The notes: generated from the letters alone by a model not told the origin. 8,528 nucleotides of DNA from Candidatus Daviesbacteria bacterium RIFCSPLOWO2_02_FULL_41_8 (GCA_001777455.1 MFDZ01000014.1:1-8528), one strand, 5' to 3'. Shown: positions 1 to 6,421, counted from the stretch's first letter. Translations and numbers: made by a program.

Positions 1-49
1 CAACACCCGGTCCTACAGCTGCGCCTACACCTACTCCAACACCCGGTCC
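1..49 (+). repeat. 13-bp direct repeat in the Pro/Thr linker
   Basis: CAACACCCGGTCC occurs at 1-13 and again at 37-49, 36 bases apart, which is exactly 12 codons. It encodes a repeated TPGP unit in the proline/threonine stalk of the surface protein. More copies may lie to the left of the window. Confidence 0.7.
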
Positions 50-431
50 ACTAGGACCGCAGAATATTACTTTGAATTGCCCTGGCGGTAAGTCAATCAC
101 TGTGGCCGCCGGCCAAAATGTTAACTTTAACGCGCTTTGTCAGACACAGCAACAGATAGTCAATATCGGTCCTATGGGTGGTGGTGTTCCTCAGCAACCG
201 GTAGTGGTTTTAGCTTCAGCTCCACAACAGCCGGCCGTAGTGGTACAGCCTCAGGTAGCCGGTGTTTCAGTTGCCGCTTTACCCAAAACAGGCTTACCAT
301 TTCTGGCCTGGTCAGCTTTGGCTTTTATCCCGGCCGGATTTGGGCTAAGAAGATTTAAAAAGCTACACAAAGACTTAGAAGACGAACCAACATTTATCTG
401 GGAGGATAGAAAGTTCAAGGCCGGGTCTTGA
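3..431 (+). CDS. C-terminal part of an LPXTG-anchored surface protein (5' end outside window)
   Basis: The frame is open to the left edge, so only the last 142 residues are visible. They begin with a Pro/Thr-rich linker of TPGP/PTPTP type, followed by a stretch with two cysteines and then a Gln/Pro/Val-rich spacer. The end is a sorting-signal layout: LPKTG at fragment residues 93-97 (bases 279-293), about 20 hydrophobic residues, then the basic cluster RRFKK. In Gram-positive bacteria a sortase cleaves such a motif and attaches the protein to the cell wall. Here about 22 further charged residues follow the basic cluster, giving a longer cytoplasmic tail than usual. No sortase gene is in the window, so covalent anchoring is inferred. 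The TTG at 72 is not a credible start because the frame continues upstream with the same composition. It ends in TGA, 157 bases before rho. The function of the missing N-terminal part is unknown. Confidence 0.75.
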   Translation, partial: TPGPTAAPTPTPTPGPLGPQNITLNCPGGKSITVAAGQNVNFNALCQTQQQIVNIGPMGGGVPQQPVVVLASAPQQPAVVVQPQVAGVSVAALPKTGLPFLAWSALAFIPAGFGLRRFKKLHKDLEDEPTFIWEDRKFKAGS

Positions 432-456
432 CAGAAGCCCAGAGATATGGTCTACT
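428..456 (+). promoter_or_regulatory. candidate promoter for rho
   Basis: TTGACA at 428-433 is a perfect -35 consensus. A 17-base spacer separates it from TCTACT at 451-456, a 4/6 match to the -10 consensus. The -35 box overlaps the stop codon of the preceding gene. Transcription from here would give rho a leader of roughly 125 bases containing the 481-579 repeat cluster. This rests on sequence match alone. Confidence 0.35.
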
Positions 457-480
457 TAGTAGTAGTTAAAGGCCTCTGAA

Positions 481-579
481 AATTTCTAATTTCTAATTAT
501 TCTAATTTTTAAAGAAGCACCAATGATTAAATTTTTAAATTACTTAGGTCAATTAGGTTAATTAGGTCAATTAGAAATT
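481..579 (+). repeat. opposed AT-rich repeat cluster in the rho leader (CTAATT / AATTAGGT units)
   Basis: The left half carries CTAATT at 486, 493 and 502. The right half carries four consecutive 9-bp units at 542-577: ACTTAGGTC, AATTAGGTT, AATTAGGTC and AATTAGAAA. The halves are in opposite orientation: AATTTCTAATT at 481-491 is the exact reverse complement of AATTAGAAATT at 569-579. A transcript could fold into a long AT-rich hairpin just upstream of the rho start. It is not a classical intrinsic terminator because it lacks a GC-rich stem. Confidence 0.65.
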
Positions 580-588
580 CCCAACAAT

Positions 589-2019
589 ATGCCTCGTTTA
601 ACAAAATCATTTAAGCCTAAAGGAGAGTCGAGAGTCGAGAGTCTGCCTCCGAAGGAGGAGCGCATTGAGTCTAGTGGACAACAAGCCTCGACTGATCAGT
701 TCGTGGGGGAACAAGCCTCGACTGGTGTGGAAAATGATCCTACCCAGATTGCCGCGTCTCCGGCTTCGCCAGCTCCTCGCAATGACGACAGGGGGGGGTA
801 TGGCTACCGACCCAGATACGGTAATGGTTATCAAAATGGAGGCGGGTATCAAAATGGTGGGCGTGATTACGCAGATCGGGATCGTGATGTGCCGACCGAA
901 GAAGTTTCCGGAATTTTAGATATTATGCAGGAGGGTCATGGGTTTTTGCGGCCTAAATATATACCCTCTGAGTCGGATGTATATATTTCCGCCAGCCAAA
1001 TCAGAAGATTCTGGTTGCGTCCCGGCGACTTTGTGGAAGGAGCGGCCAGGCCGCCCAAGGAAACCGAACGTTATTTTGGCTTATTGCAGGTAAACAAAGT
1101 TAACGGGACAGAAGCTGACAAGTTAATTTCCTCAGACGGTCGGGCAGTCAAGCGGCCTAAGTTTGAAGATTTAACTGCTATTTATCCCAATAAACACCTT
1201 AGGCTTGAAACCGGTAAAATCCCGCTATCTCAACGGGTCATTGATTTGGTGGTACCGATCGGATTTGGCCAGCGGGGTTTGATTGTTTCTCCGCCCAAAG
1301 CCGGTAAAACCACTATCTTAAAAGATATTGCCTCCGGCATTGCCAAGAATCACCCTGATGTTGTTTTAATGGCAGTATTGGTGGGCGAGCGGCCGGAAGA
1401 AGTGACTGATTTGTCCCGCTCAATTAAGGGAGATGTGATCGCCAGCAATTTTGATGAGCCGGCAGAAAATCAAACTACGGCGGCTGAAATTGCCTTGGAA
1501 AGAGCTAAAAGGCTGGTTGAAAGCGGCAAAGATGTGGTTATTTTATTGGATTCGATTACCCGCCTCGGGCGAGCATATAATTTGTCTGTTCCGCCCTCCG
1601 GAAGGACCCTATCCGGGGGTTTTGACCCGGTAGCGCTTTATCCTCCCAAACACTTTTTCGGAGCCGCCAGAAACTGCGAAGAAGGCGGATCACTGACTAT
1701 TATCGGGACAGCCCTGGTTGATACCGGCTCCCGGATGGATGACTTAATTTATGAAGAATTTAAAGGCACCGGCAATATGGAATTGCACTTGGACAGAAAA
1801 CTGGCAGAACGCCGGATTTATCCGGCCATTGATATAGAAGGATCAGGCACCAGGCAGGAGCAATTGTTATTTAAGGAAGAAATATACAAGCAGATGATCA
1901 TTATGAGAAGGATGATCGGAATTTTAGGGGAGAACGAAAGAACGGAAATTTTCCTTGAAAGACTTGCTAAAGCCGAGAGCAATGAAGAGTTCCTCAAGAC
2001 ACTAAAAGACGTGAGATAG
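589..2019 (+). CDS. rho: transcription termination factor Rho
   Basis: Rho is the hexameric RNA-dependent ATPase/helicase that ends transcription at Rho-dependent sites. The primary RNA-binding cold-shock-like domain lies near residues 105-175, with QEGHGFLRP and YISASQIRRFWLRPGD. The RecA-type ATPase core follows, with Walker A PPKAGKTT at 235-242, GERPEEV at 266-272, Walker B and arginine-containing segment VVILLDSITRLGRAYN at 316-331, the Q/R-loop region LSGGFDPVAL at 341-350 and FKGTGNMELHLDRK at 391-404. All core motifs are intact and the C-terminus is complete. The first 100 residues are odd. Instead of the usual small helical Rho_N domain they form a charged, then Gly/Tyr/Asn/Arg-rich, disordered-looking tail with repeats. 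ATG 589 is the first ATG after an in-frame TAA at 559-561, and no Shine-Dalgarno is visible. The M23 gene follows after 20 bases. Confidence 0.97.
   Translation: MPRLTKSFKPKGESRVESLPPKEERIESSGQQASTDQFVGEQASTGVENDPTQIAASPASPAPRNDDRGGYGYRPRYGNGYQNGGGYQNGGRDYADRDRDVPTEEVSGILDIMQEGHGFLRPKYIPSESDVYISASQIRRFWLRPGDFVEGAARPPKETERYFGLLQVNKVNGTEADKLISSDGRAVKRPKFEDLTAIYPNKHLRLETGKIPLSQRVIDLVVPIGFGQRGLIVSPPKAGKTTILKDIASGIAKNHPDVVLMAVLVGERPEEVTDLSRSIKGDVIASNFDEPAENQTTAAEIALERAKRLVESGKDVVILLDSITRLGRAYNLSVPPSGRTLSGGFDPVALYPPKHFFGAARNCEEGGSLTIIGTALVDTGSRMDDLIYEEFKGTGNMELHLDRKLAERRIYPAIDIEGSGTRQEQLLFKEEIYKQMIIMRRMIGILGENERTEIFLERLAKAESNEEFLKTLKDVR
680..724 (+). repeat. rho: 15-bp direct repeat within rho
   Basis: AACAAGCCTCGACTG is at 680-694 and 710-724, offset 30 bases (10 codons), and encodes QAST twice. 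Just upstream, GAGAGTC is present three times in tandem around 625-643. These give the disordered N-terminus its repetitive character. Confidence 0.75.
829..857 (+). repeat. rho: GYQNGG-encoding direct repeat within rho
   Basis: TATCAAAATGG occurs at 829-839 and 847-857, offset 18 bases (6 codons), and encodes two GYQNGG units. This is the Gly/Asn/Tyr-rich part of the tail immediately before the RNA-binding domain. Confidence 0.7.
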
Positions 2020-2039
2020 GGTGTGTTAGAATATACTCC

Positions 2040-3158
2040 GTGAACTCTACAGCAGACGATCTCCGGGCTCTATTTCGTGCCTTAATTTGGTATTCCAGGC
2101 GCAAAATTATTTTTTTCTCCCGTAAACTTGAAGGAATAAAAAATTCAGTTAAAGATATTTTAATGCACGGACGCGGTGTTCATCAGAAAAGGTTTTGGCA
2201 CAGCAGTATGTTGGGTTTACTTTCAGTGGGTATTTTAACTTCAGGTGTATTTGGAGGCGGTAGTTTAATCTCTTCGACTTTTCCCGGCATAGGCGGGCCG
2301 GATCCCCGGTTTACCGAAGCTTTTGAGCCTTTTCCGAACGGGCTGGTTTTGTCCGGTTTACAGGATACCCACACCAACATTTCCATAAAACCCCGTTCGG
2401 AGATTATTGAATATAAAGTAGAAAGCGGTGATACGTTATCTTCAATTGCCGGTAAATTCGGTATTTCAACAGATACCATCAGATGGGGAAATAATTTGAC
2501 AGGAGATCAAATTAAACCCGGACAGGTTGTTAAGATATTGCCGGTAACAGGAATAAGTTATACTGTTAAATCGGGAGATACCCTGGAGTCTATTGCTAAA
2601 AAGTTTTCTTCCGAAGCGCAGGCTATTTTGGACTTCCCCTTTAACGACGTTCCGGATGACTTAAGTCTTAAAACAGGACAGCTATTGATTGTTCCGGACG
2701 GGACGCCGCCCGAAACAAAAATTCCTGCCAGAGCCAGGCCACAGCCGGCGTATTTAGCCCAAGGACCTTCCTCTCCGGCTTTTGCGGCTCCGGGAGGCGG
2801 CCAATTCATCTGGCCGGTCGGTGGGTCACTGACACAATATTATTCCTGGTATCATCCTGGTATTGATATTGCCAATAGAAGTGGTCCGGCAGTGGCGGCC
2901 ACAGATGGAGGGACAGTGATTGTGGCCGGTTGGCCTGACAGTACGGGCTATGGAAACAGAGTGGTAATTGATCACGGTAATGGATATACTTCTTTGTATG
3001 CGCACTTGGCCAATATTTATGTTTCTGCCGGACAGACCGTCTCCCGCGGGCAATTAATCGGTCAAATGGGATCAACAGGTAGATCAACCGGAACTCATAC
3101 TCATCTGGAAATACATTTCAAAGGAGTGGCAGTGAATCCGCTCAGTATACTGAAGTAG
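2040..3158 (+). CDS. membrane-anchored M23 peptidase with two LysM domains
   Basis: This is a cell-wall hydrolase of the lysostaphin/DD-endopeptidase family, likely acting on peptidoglycan outside the membrane. It has a basic N-terminal segment, a hydrophobic anchor near residues 55-80, LysM 1 at about 124-168 (YKVESGDTLSSIA), LysM 2 at about 173-218 (YTVKSGDTLESIA), a Pro/Ala-rich linker, and an M23 domain from about 255 to the end. The zinc and catalytic residues are present: H272 and D276 in HPGID, H322 in YAHL, and H353/H355 in HTHLEIH, so it should be active. The start is uncertain. GTG 2040 gives 372 residues, while ATG 2163 (residue 42) would put a short basic leader directly before the anchor. 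Neither has a clear ribosome-binding site. It lies 20 bases after rho and is probably cotranscribed. Confidence 0.92.
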   Translation: MNSTADDLRALFRALIWYSRRKIIFFSRKLEGIKNSVKDILMHGRGVHQKRFWHSSMLGLLSVGILTSGVFGGGSLISSTFPGIGGPDPRFTEAFEPFPNGLVLSGLQDTHTNISIKPRSEIIEYKVESGDTLSSIAGKFGISTDTIRWGNNLTGDQIKPGQVVKILPVTGISYTVKSGDTLESIAKKFSSEAQAILDFPFNDVPDDLSLKTGQLLIVPDGTPPETKIPARARPQPAYLAQGPSSPAFAAPGGGQFIWPVGGSLTQYYSWYHPGIDIANRSGPAVAATDGGTVIVAGWPDSTGYGNRVVIDHGNGYTSLYAHLANIYVSAGQTVSRGQLIGQMGSTGRSTGTHTHLEIHFKGVAVNPLSILK

Positions 3159-3185
3159 TTTAGGGATTTTAGGGTATTTAGGGAG
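3159..3185 (+). repeat. three tandem 9-bp TTTAGGGNN units
   Basis: Directly after the M23 stop codon come TTTAGGGAT, TTTAGGGTA and TTTAGGGAG, three exact 9-base periods. They fill most of the 36-base gap between the M23 gene and the converging tRNA gene. The same core recurs inside the four-helix-bundle gene at 3545-3580. No intrinsic terminator is visible in this gap. Confidence 0.8.
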
Positions 3186-3194
3186 GGAATAATG

Positions 3195-3265
3195 TGGACT
3201 CACCGGGAATTGAACCCGAAACTGTACAATGCGAATGTACCGGTATACCGTTTACCTATGAGCCC
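3195..3265 (-). tRNA. tRNA-Ala (anticodon CGC)
   Basis: The reverse strand folds into a full cloverleaf of 71 bases. The acceptor stem is GGGCTCA/TGAGTCC with a G3:U70 wobble, the alanine identity element. The D-stem is GGTA/TACC, the anticodon stem is GTACA/TGTAC around loop TTCGCAT, the variable loop is 4 bases, and the T-arm is TCGGG-TTCAATT-CCCGG. The anticodon CGC reads GCG. The discriminator is A and CCA is not encoded (the genome continues CAT), so CCA must be added by nucleotidyltransferase. Confidence 0.93.
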
Positions 3266-3270
3266 TTTTG

Positions 3271-3342
3271 TGGACCGGAAGAGATTCGAACTCTCAACCC
3301 CTTCCATGCCATGGAAGTGCGCTACCATTACGCTACCGGCCC
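3271..3342 (-). tRNA. tRNA-Ala (anticodon GGC)
   Basis: This is a 72-base cloverleaf on the reverse strand. The acceptor stem is GGGCCGG/CCGGTCC, again with G3:U70. The D-arm is GCGT-AATGGTA-GCGC, the anticodon stem is CTTCC/GGAAG around loop ATGGCAT, the variable loop is GGGTT, and the T-arm is GAGAG-TTCGAAT-CTCTT. The anticodon GGC reads GCC. CCA is not encoded. It lies 5 bases upstream of the CGC tRNA and 16 bases after the stop of the four-helix-bundle gene, so all three may share a transcript. Confidence 0.94.
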
Positions 3343-3358
3343 TTAGCTTCAAATTATA

Positions 3359-3886
3359 CTATCTCTTTTTTCTTTCTTCCAGTCTTCTCTTGAAAAGATT
3401 TTCCGTAAATCCGCCTTCCTTAACAAATTTTTCTTCTAAGGCAGAACCTTGTTTAAACAGTAGAAATAGCGCTAAGTGGAGAAAGGTAATTAGCATATTA
3501 GCGGCTTCTTCCGAATCACTGGGAAGTTTTGGGGTATTTGGGGAGTTTAGGGATTCAACCCCAAAAACCCTAAATTCCCTAAATTTTTTAACTCTTGGAT
3601 CATCTTTATCCCAAATTACTAAACCTCGCTGTCTTAAAAAATCTTCGTAATCCTCTAATAGTTCCCCTAAAGATGCGTAAGTAATTCCTAATAGGTAAAT
3701 ATAACCCTTTAAGCTTTTTTCCAGGTATCCTTCGGCAATATTCTGTTTGCCAGAGCGGGCAGCTTGTTCCATTTGACTCCGGGTTCTTAAACTGAAAACC
3801 CACTTCTTACAAAATTCAACTGTTAAATCATAAATTATTACACTGAGTTGATAAGATTTCAGGTATTTATAACCGGCTTGGGTCAT
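3359..3886 (-). CDS. four-helix-bundle suffix-type protein (S23/IVS superfamily)
   Basis: The 175-residue protein matches the pattern I know for four-helix-bundle suffix proteins: YKYLKSYQLSVIIYDLTVEF (helix 1), QMEQAARSGKQNIAEG at 38-53 (helix 2 signature), ASLGELLEDYEDFLRQRGL at 71-89 (helix 3), then EEAANMLITFLHLALFLL (helix 4) and a basic tail. The family has no established enzymatic role. Relatives include proteins encoded in 23S rRNA intervening sequences and the Avd proteins of diversity-generating retroelements. Residues 100-120, between helices 3 and 4, are encoded entirely by seven consecutive 9-bp units and look like an insertion. ATG 3886-3884 overlaps the TGA of the upstream ligase gene (ATGA), suggesting translational coupling. 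No Shine-Dalgarno is seen. The two tRNA-Ala genes follow closely. Confidence 0.82.
   Translation of the reverse strand: MTQAGYKYLKSYQLSVIIYDLTVEFCKKWVFSLRTRSQMEQAARSGKQNIAEGYLEKSLKGYIYLLGITYASLGELLEDYEDFLRQRGLVIWDKDDPRVKKFREFRVFGVESLNSPNTPKLPSDSEEAANMLITFLHLALFLLFKQGSALEEKFVKEGGFTENLFKRRLEERKKR
3527..3589 (+). repeat. seven 9-bp units in opposed orientation, in frame inside the four-helix-bundle gene
   Basis: Read on the + strand, the units are TTTTGGGGT, ATTTGGGGA, GTTTAGGGA, TTCAACCCC, AAAAACCCT, AAATTCCCT and AAATTTTTT. The first three have TTTRGGG orientation and the later ones CCCTAAA orientation, so the array is a degenerate inverted repeat that could form a hairpin. The 63 bases are exactly 21 codons and begin on a codon boundary. 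They are read as tripeptides on the - strand (for example REF, RVF, GVE, SLN). Confidence 0.8.
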
Positions 3887-6339
3887 GGATTAGCTGTGGG
3901 TTGCTCAGCAGGAGCAGGGGAAGGTGTGGGGGTTGGGGTAGTTTCCGGTTTTTTGACAGCCTCAGGAGTGGCGATTTGTTCCGGCTTTGGTAAGTTGATG
4001 ACTTTTGGTAATTCCTCTTTTTGCAGGGCTCCGCTGGTTCCGGCGGCAGGAGGTTGGGTCGGAGCTTCAGTTGTCTTAGGGGAGCTAGCTTCAATCTTTG
4101 CCTTTAAATCAGTCAGGTAATCATTGGCCACTTTATAATCATTTGAATTTTTATCCACTAAGGTAAGTAATTTTTCCGCTAAAGCCTGGGCGTTGGACAG
4201 GTCGCCTTTATCTCTTAAGGCAACGGATAAGTTATAATAACCATTGGCAAAGTCAGGTTTTAAATTAATGGCATCTGTGAAGAACCTGATAGCCAGATCA
4301 TAATTTTTGATTGCATAGTAAACACCCCCAACGCTAACCCGCAAATTCGGATTTAGAGGATCCTGGAAAATGGCCCGTCCATAGGAATCCAAAGAGAAAA
4401 GCAGGGCGTTTTGCGCAACACCGGCGATTTGCCTGTACAACAAACCTAAAATTTCCCAATTAGTGCTGGAACGCGGGCTTAAGGCGGTGGCCGCTTTTCC
4501 TTCGTTGATTGATTGTTGAAGAAGTGTCTGGATGGTTTGTTTGTCTTGGTCAGTCAAAGAGCCAGTCGGGGAGGCTTCTGTTGGGCCTTTGGCAGCTGCC
4601 AGGGCATTTGCCAAGGCAAAATTTATCTGAGCCAGGTCCGTCCGGTATAGATCGTTTTGCGGGTTTAATTTTTCCGCTGCAGTTAATTCGTTGTAGGCAA
4701 TAATACCCTGATTTTGTGAAATGGCATTTAGAGCTAGTCGGTGGTGGTAATCTGCCAAAACAAGCTTGCTTCCGAAAAAGACGGCGGAAAGAACTAAGGC
4801 AAGAGCTATGGTTAGTAATGTCCCGGGCAAGGCGTCTATCCTGATGGTTTCTGCAGGAGAGTTGGAGTTGGAAAAACCGGCAATCCTGAGAAAGGCGCCT
4901 TTTAAATTATTCAATCCCGGTTTGTTTTGATTTAAACCAAAACTGTTTTGATTGTTTTTTTGACTTACCACCATAAACGCCGCTAGCATCAGTAAGCCGG
5001 TAACCCAGAGGCCTAAAGTGCCGGCATGCAGAGCCAAAATGATAAAAAAGACCAAGCCGGAGATAGCTAAAAGAGTTGGTAGTTGGTCCGCCGGCTGGTG
5101 GACGGCAGTTTGCGGTAAGGAATTGGTCCTGTTTCGCAGGCGCATTTCCTGCCAGATGACTCTGTAGGCGGAAGAAATAAATAAAGCAGTCAAGGACAGC
5201 AGTGCCACCAGGCCAATGCCGCCCAGGTTTGCCAACACTAACAAATATTCATTAAACGGAGAATCAAACCTCAAGTTCCAGGATTTGGAAGCGTTAAATT
5301 CAACAGGTTTATAATTGGTGAAATTAAAAGTATAAGATGCCGGTCCGGTGCCCCAAAAAGGTGAATCACGGAAAGCTGATATTGATATTTTCCAGGAATC
5401 CTTAAAGTTTAATTGAATTTCCCGGGGAAAAGCTTGAGCTTTCGCATAAAGCGGATTCTTAGCGCCGCCCAAAGGGGGGATAACAGAAAGAATAATAGTC
5501 AAGGCAATGATTACAATTGGGCTGATTAGACCTACCAGTCTGATCAAGCTGAAACTGTTTAAGTTACTTAAGTCCCTTAAGTTACTTAAGTTACGTAAGT
5601 TACTGATAAAAAGGGTTAAGACAAATGCGGTTAAGGCTGCAATCCAGGTTGCCCAGGTGCCGGTTAGAGCAATGGTAAGACCTGACAGCAACAAGAATAT
5701 AGAATTAAGAATTAAGAATAAAGGTTTTCTAGAATTCAAAACCTGTGTCACTATAAAAGGCAGGAAGAGCGCCAGGATGGCAGTGGTGGAAAAGGTGGAT
5801 CCGGTAGGGGTAAAATTGACCGTTTGCGCCCAGGGGGCAGGCAATATCCTCAGTCCGCTGTAGCTTAAAAGAGAAATTACAGCCAAAAGCTGTGAAGCTA
5901 TGATAACTAAATTCAGTAACCATTTAACCTCTTTGGCATTTTTAAAGTTGTGGATGAGTACAAAATAAAATATTACATAAGTAATTAAACTCACTAAGCT
6001 GCCGTGTATTTTTAACTGGTCGCCCAGCAAAGCTATAAAAGGGGAAGGAGAGAGGACGGTAGAAATAATACCGACTGCCAAAAGCAGTAAAAGCGGGATA
6101 TCCAGAGGAGTTCTGATGAGTATGACTTTATTGTCAATGGTAAACCGGAGAGTCAACAATACCAAAAGTAATCCGCTGAATACCAACAGGACTAAAAACT
6201 TGGGTGTTTCAAAAAATTCTGAAGTCAAATTGGAAAACAGGAAAAAGGTAGCGAGAATTACCAGGATCAGGCCGATTTTGAATATTATGCCGGAATAAGT
6301 TTGTACAAGCTCTTTTAAATTAATATTTAAATCTTCCAT
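3883..6339 (-). CDS. O-antigen-ligase-like (Wzy_C) membrane protein with C-terminal TPRs
   Basis: This large polytopic membrane protein belongs to the O-antigen ligase/polymerase family, which transfers or polymerises lipid-linked glycans at the outer face of the membrane. About ten hydrophobic segments lie between residues 20 and 530 (numbered from GTG 6348). Wzy_C-like features include ALTGTWATW near 227-235, FRDSPFWGTGPASY at 326-339 and PFNEYLLVLANLGGIGL at 364-380. TPR-like helices occupy about 540-750, clearest at 677-725 (YYAIKNYDLAIRFFTDAINLKPDFANGYYNLS). A Pro/Thr/Ala-rich tail runs from about 755 to 821. The likely substrate is a surface glycan or glycoprotein. A (S/R)(N/D)L tripeptide repeat sits at 249-263. 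ATG 6339 is preferred; GTG 6348 would add three residues. The stop overlaps the next gene's ATG. Confidence 0.85.
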   Translation of the reverse strand: MEDLNINLKELVQTYSGIIFKIGLILVILATFFLFSNLTSEFFETPKFLVLLVFSGLLLVLLTLRFTIDNKVILIRTPLDIPLLLLLAVGIISTVLSPSPFIALLGDQLKIHGSLVSLITYVIFYFVLIHNFKNAKEVKWLLNLVIIASQLLAVISLLSYSGLRILPAPWAQTVNFTPTGSTFSTTAILALFLPFIVTQVLNSRKPLFLILNSIFLLLSGLTIALTGTWATWIAALTAFVLTLFISNLRNLSNLRDLSNLNSFSLIRLVGLISPIVIIALTIILSVIPPLGGAKNPLYAKAQAFPREIQLNFKDSWKISISAFRDSPFWGTGPASYTFNFTNYKPVEFNASKSWNLRFDSPFNEYLLVLANLGGIGLVALLSLTALFISSAYRVIWQEMRLRNRTNSLPQTAVHQPADQLPTLLAISGLVFFIILALHAGTLGLWVTGLLMLAAFMVVSQKNNQNSFGLNQNKPGLNNLKGAFLRIAGFSNSNSPAETIRIDALPGTLLTIALALVLSAVFFGSKLVLADYHHRLALNAISQNQGIIAYNELTAAEKLNPQNDLYRTDLAQINFALANALAAAKGPTEASPTGSLTDQDKQTIQTLLQQSINEGKAATALSPRSSTNWEILGLLYRQIAGVAQNALLFSLDSYGRAIFQDPLNPNLRVSVGGVYYAIKNYDLAIRFFTDAINLKPDFANGYYNLSVALRDKGDLSNAQALAEKLLTLVDKNSNDYKVANDYLTDLKAKIEASSPKTTEAPTQPPAAGTSGALQKEELPKVINLPKPEQIATPEAVKKPETTPTPTPSPAPAEQPTANP
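5559..5603 (+). repeat. five tandem 9-bp TTAAGTTAC units in the ligase gene
   Basis: The units are TTAAGTTAC, TTAAGTCCC, TTAAGTTAC, TTAAGTTAC and GTAAGTTAC, with no gaps. On the coding (-) strand they read as repeated S/R-N/D-L tripeptides in a polar loop between two membrane segments. The 9-base period keeps the frame open. Confidence 0.85.
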
Positions 6340-6391
6340 AAGTATCACTTCTACAATAAGGGCAAGCCGTGTTTATTTACAACTAGGATTA

Positions 6392-6421
6392 TATATATCA
6401 AAAGATAAACTAATCGGTCAA
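6392..6421 (-). promoter_or_regulatory. candidate promoter for the ligase operon
   Basis: On the reverse strand TTGACC (6421-6416) is followed after 18 bases by TATATA (6397-6392), within an AT-rich run. The -35 box overlaps the stop codon of the MerR-like gene. It would give a leader of about 45 bases before ATG 6339. An alternative is read-through from the MerR-like gene, since the gap is only about 70 bases. Confidence 0.35.

Noticed and set aside
432..480. Intrinsic terminator after the LPXTG gene
   Set aside because: No GC-rich stem followed by a T-run is visible; the T-rich stretch at 481-510 belongs to the repeat cluster.
2806..3087. Reverse-strand frames over the M23 domain
   Set aside because: They are shadows of a gene with intact catalytic motifs on the other strand.
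3271..3342. Reading this tRNA as tRNA-Gly(GCC)
   Set aside because: The loop ATGGCAT in a 5-7-5 anticodon arm places GGC at positions 34-36, and the acceptor stem has G3:U70, both specifying alanine. GCC would require a shifted loop.
3192..3650. Open frame of 152 codons on the + strand
   Set aside because: It runs through two tRNA genes and antisense to the four-helix-bundle gene; its composition looks accidental.
5507..5863. 118-codon + strand frame rich in Lys/Leu
   Set aside because: It is antisense to the ligase gene and partly created by the 9-bp repeats; no start signal or recognisable domain.
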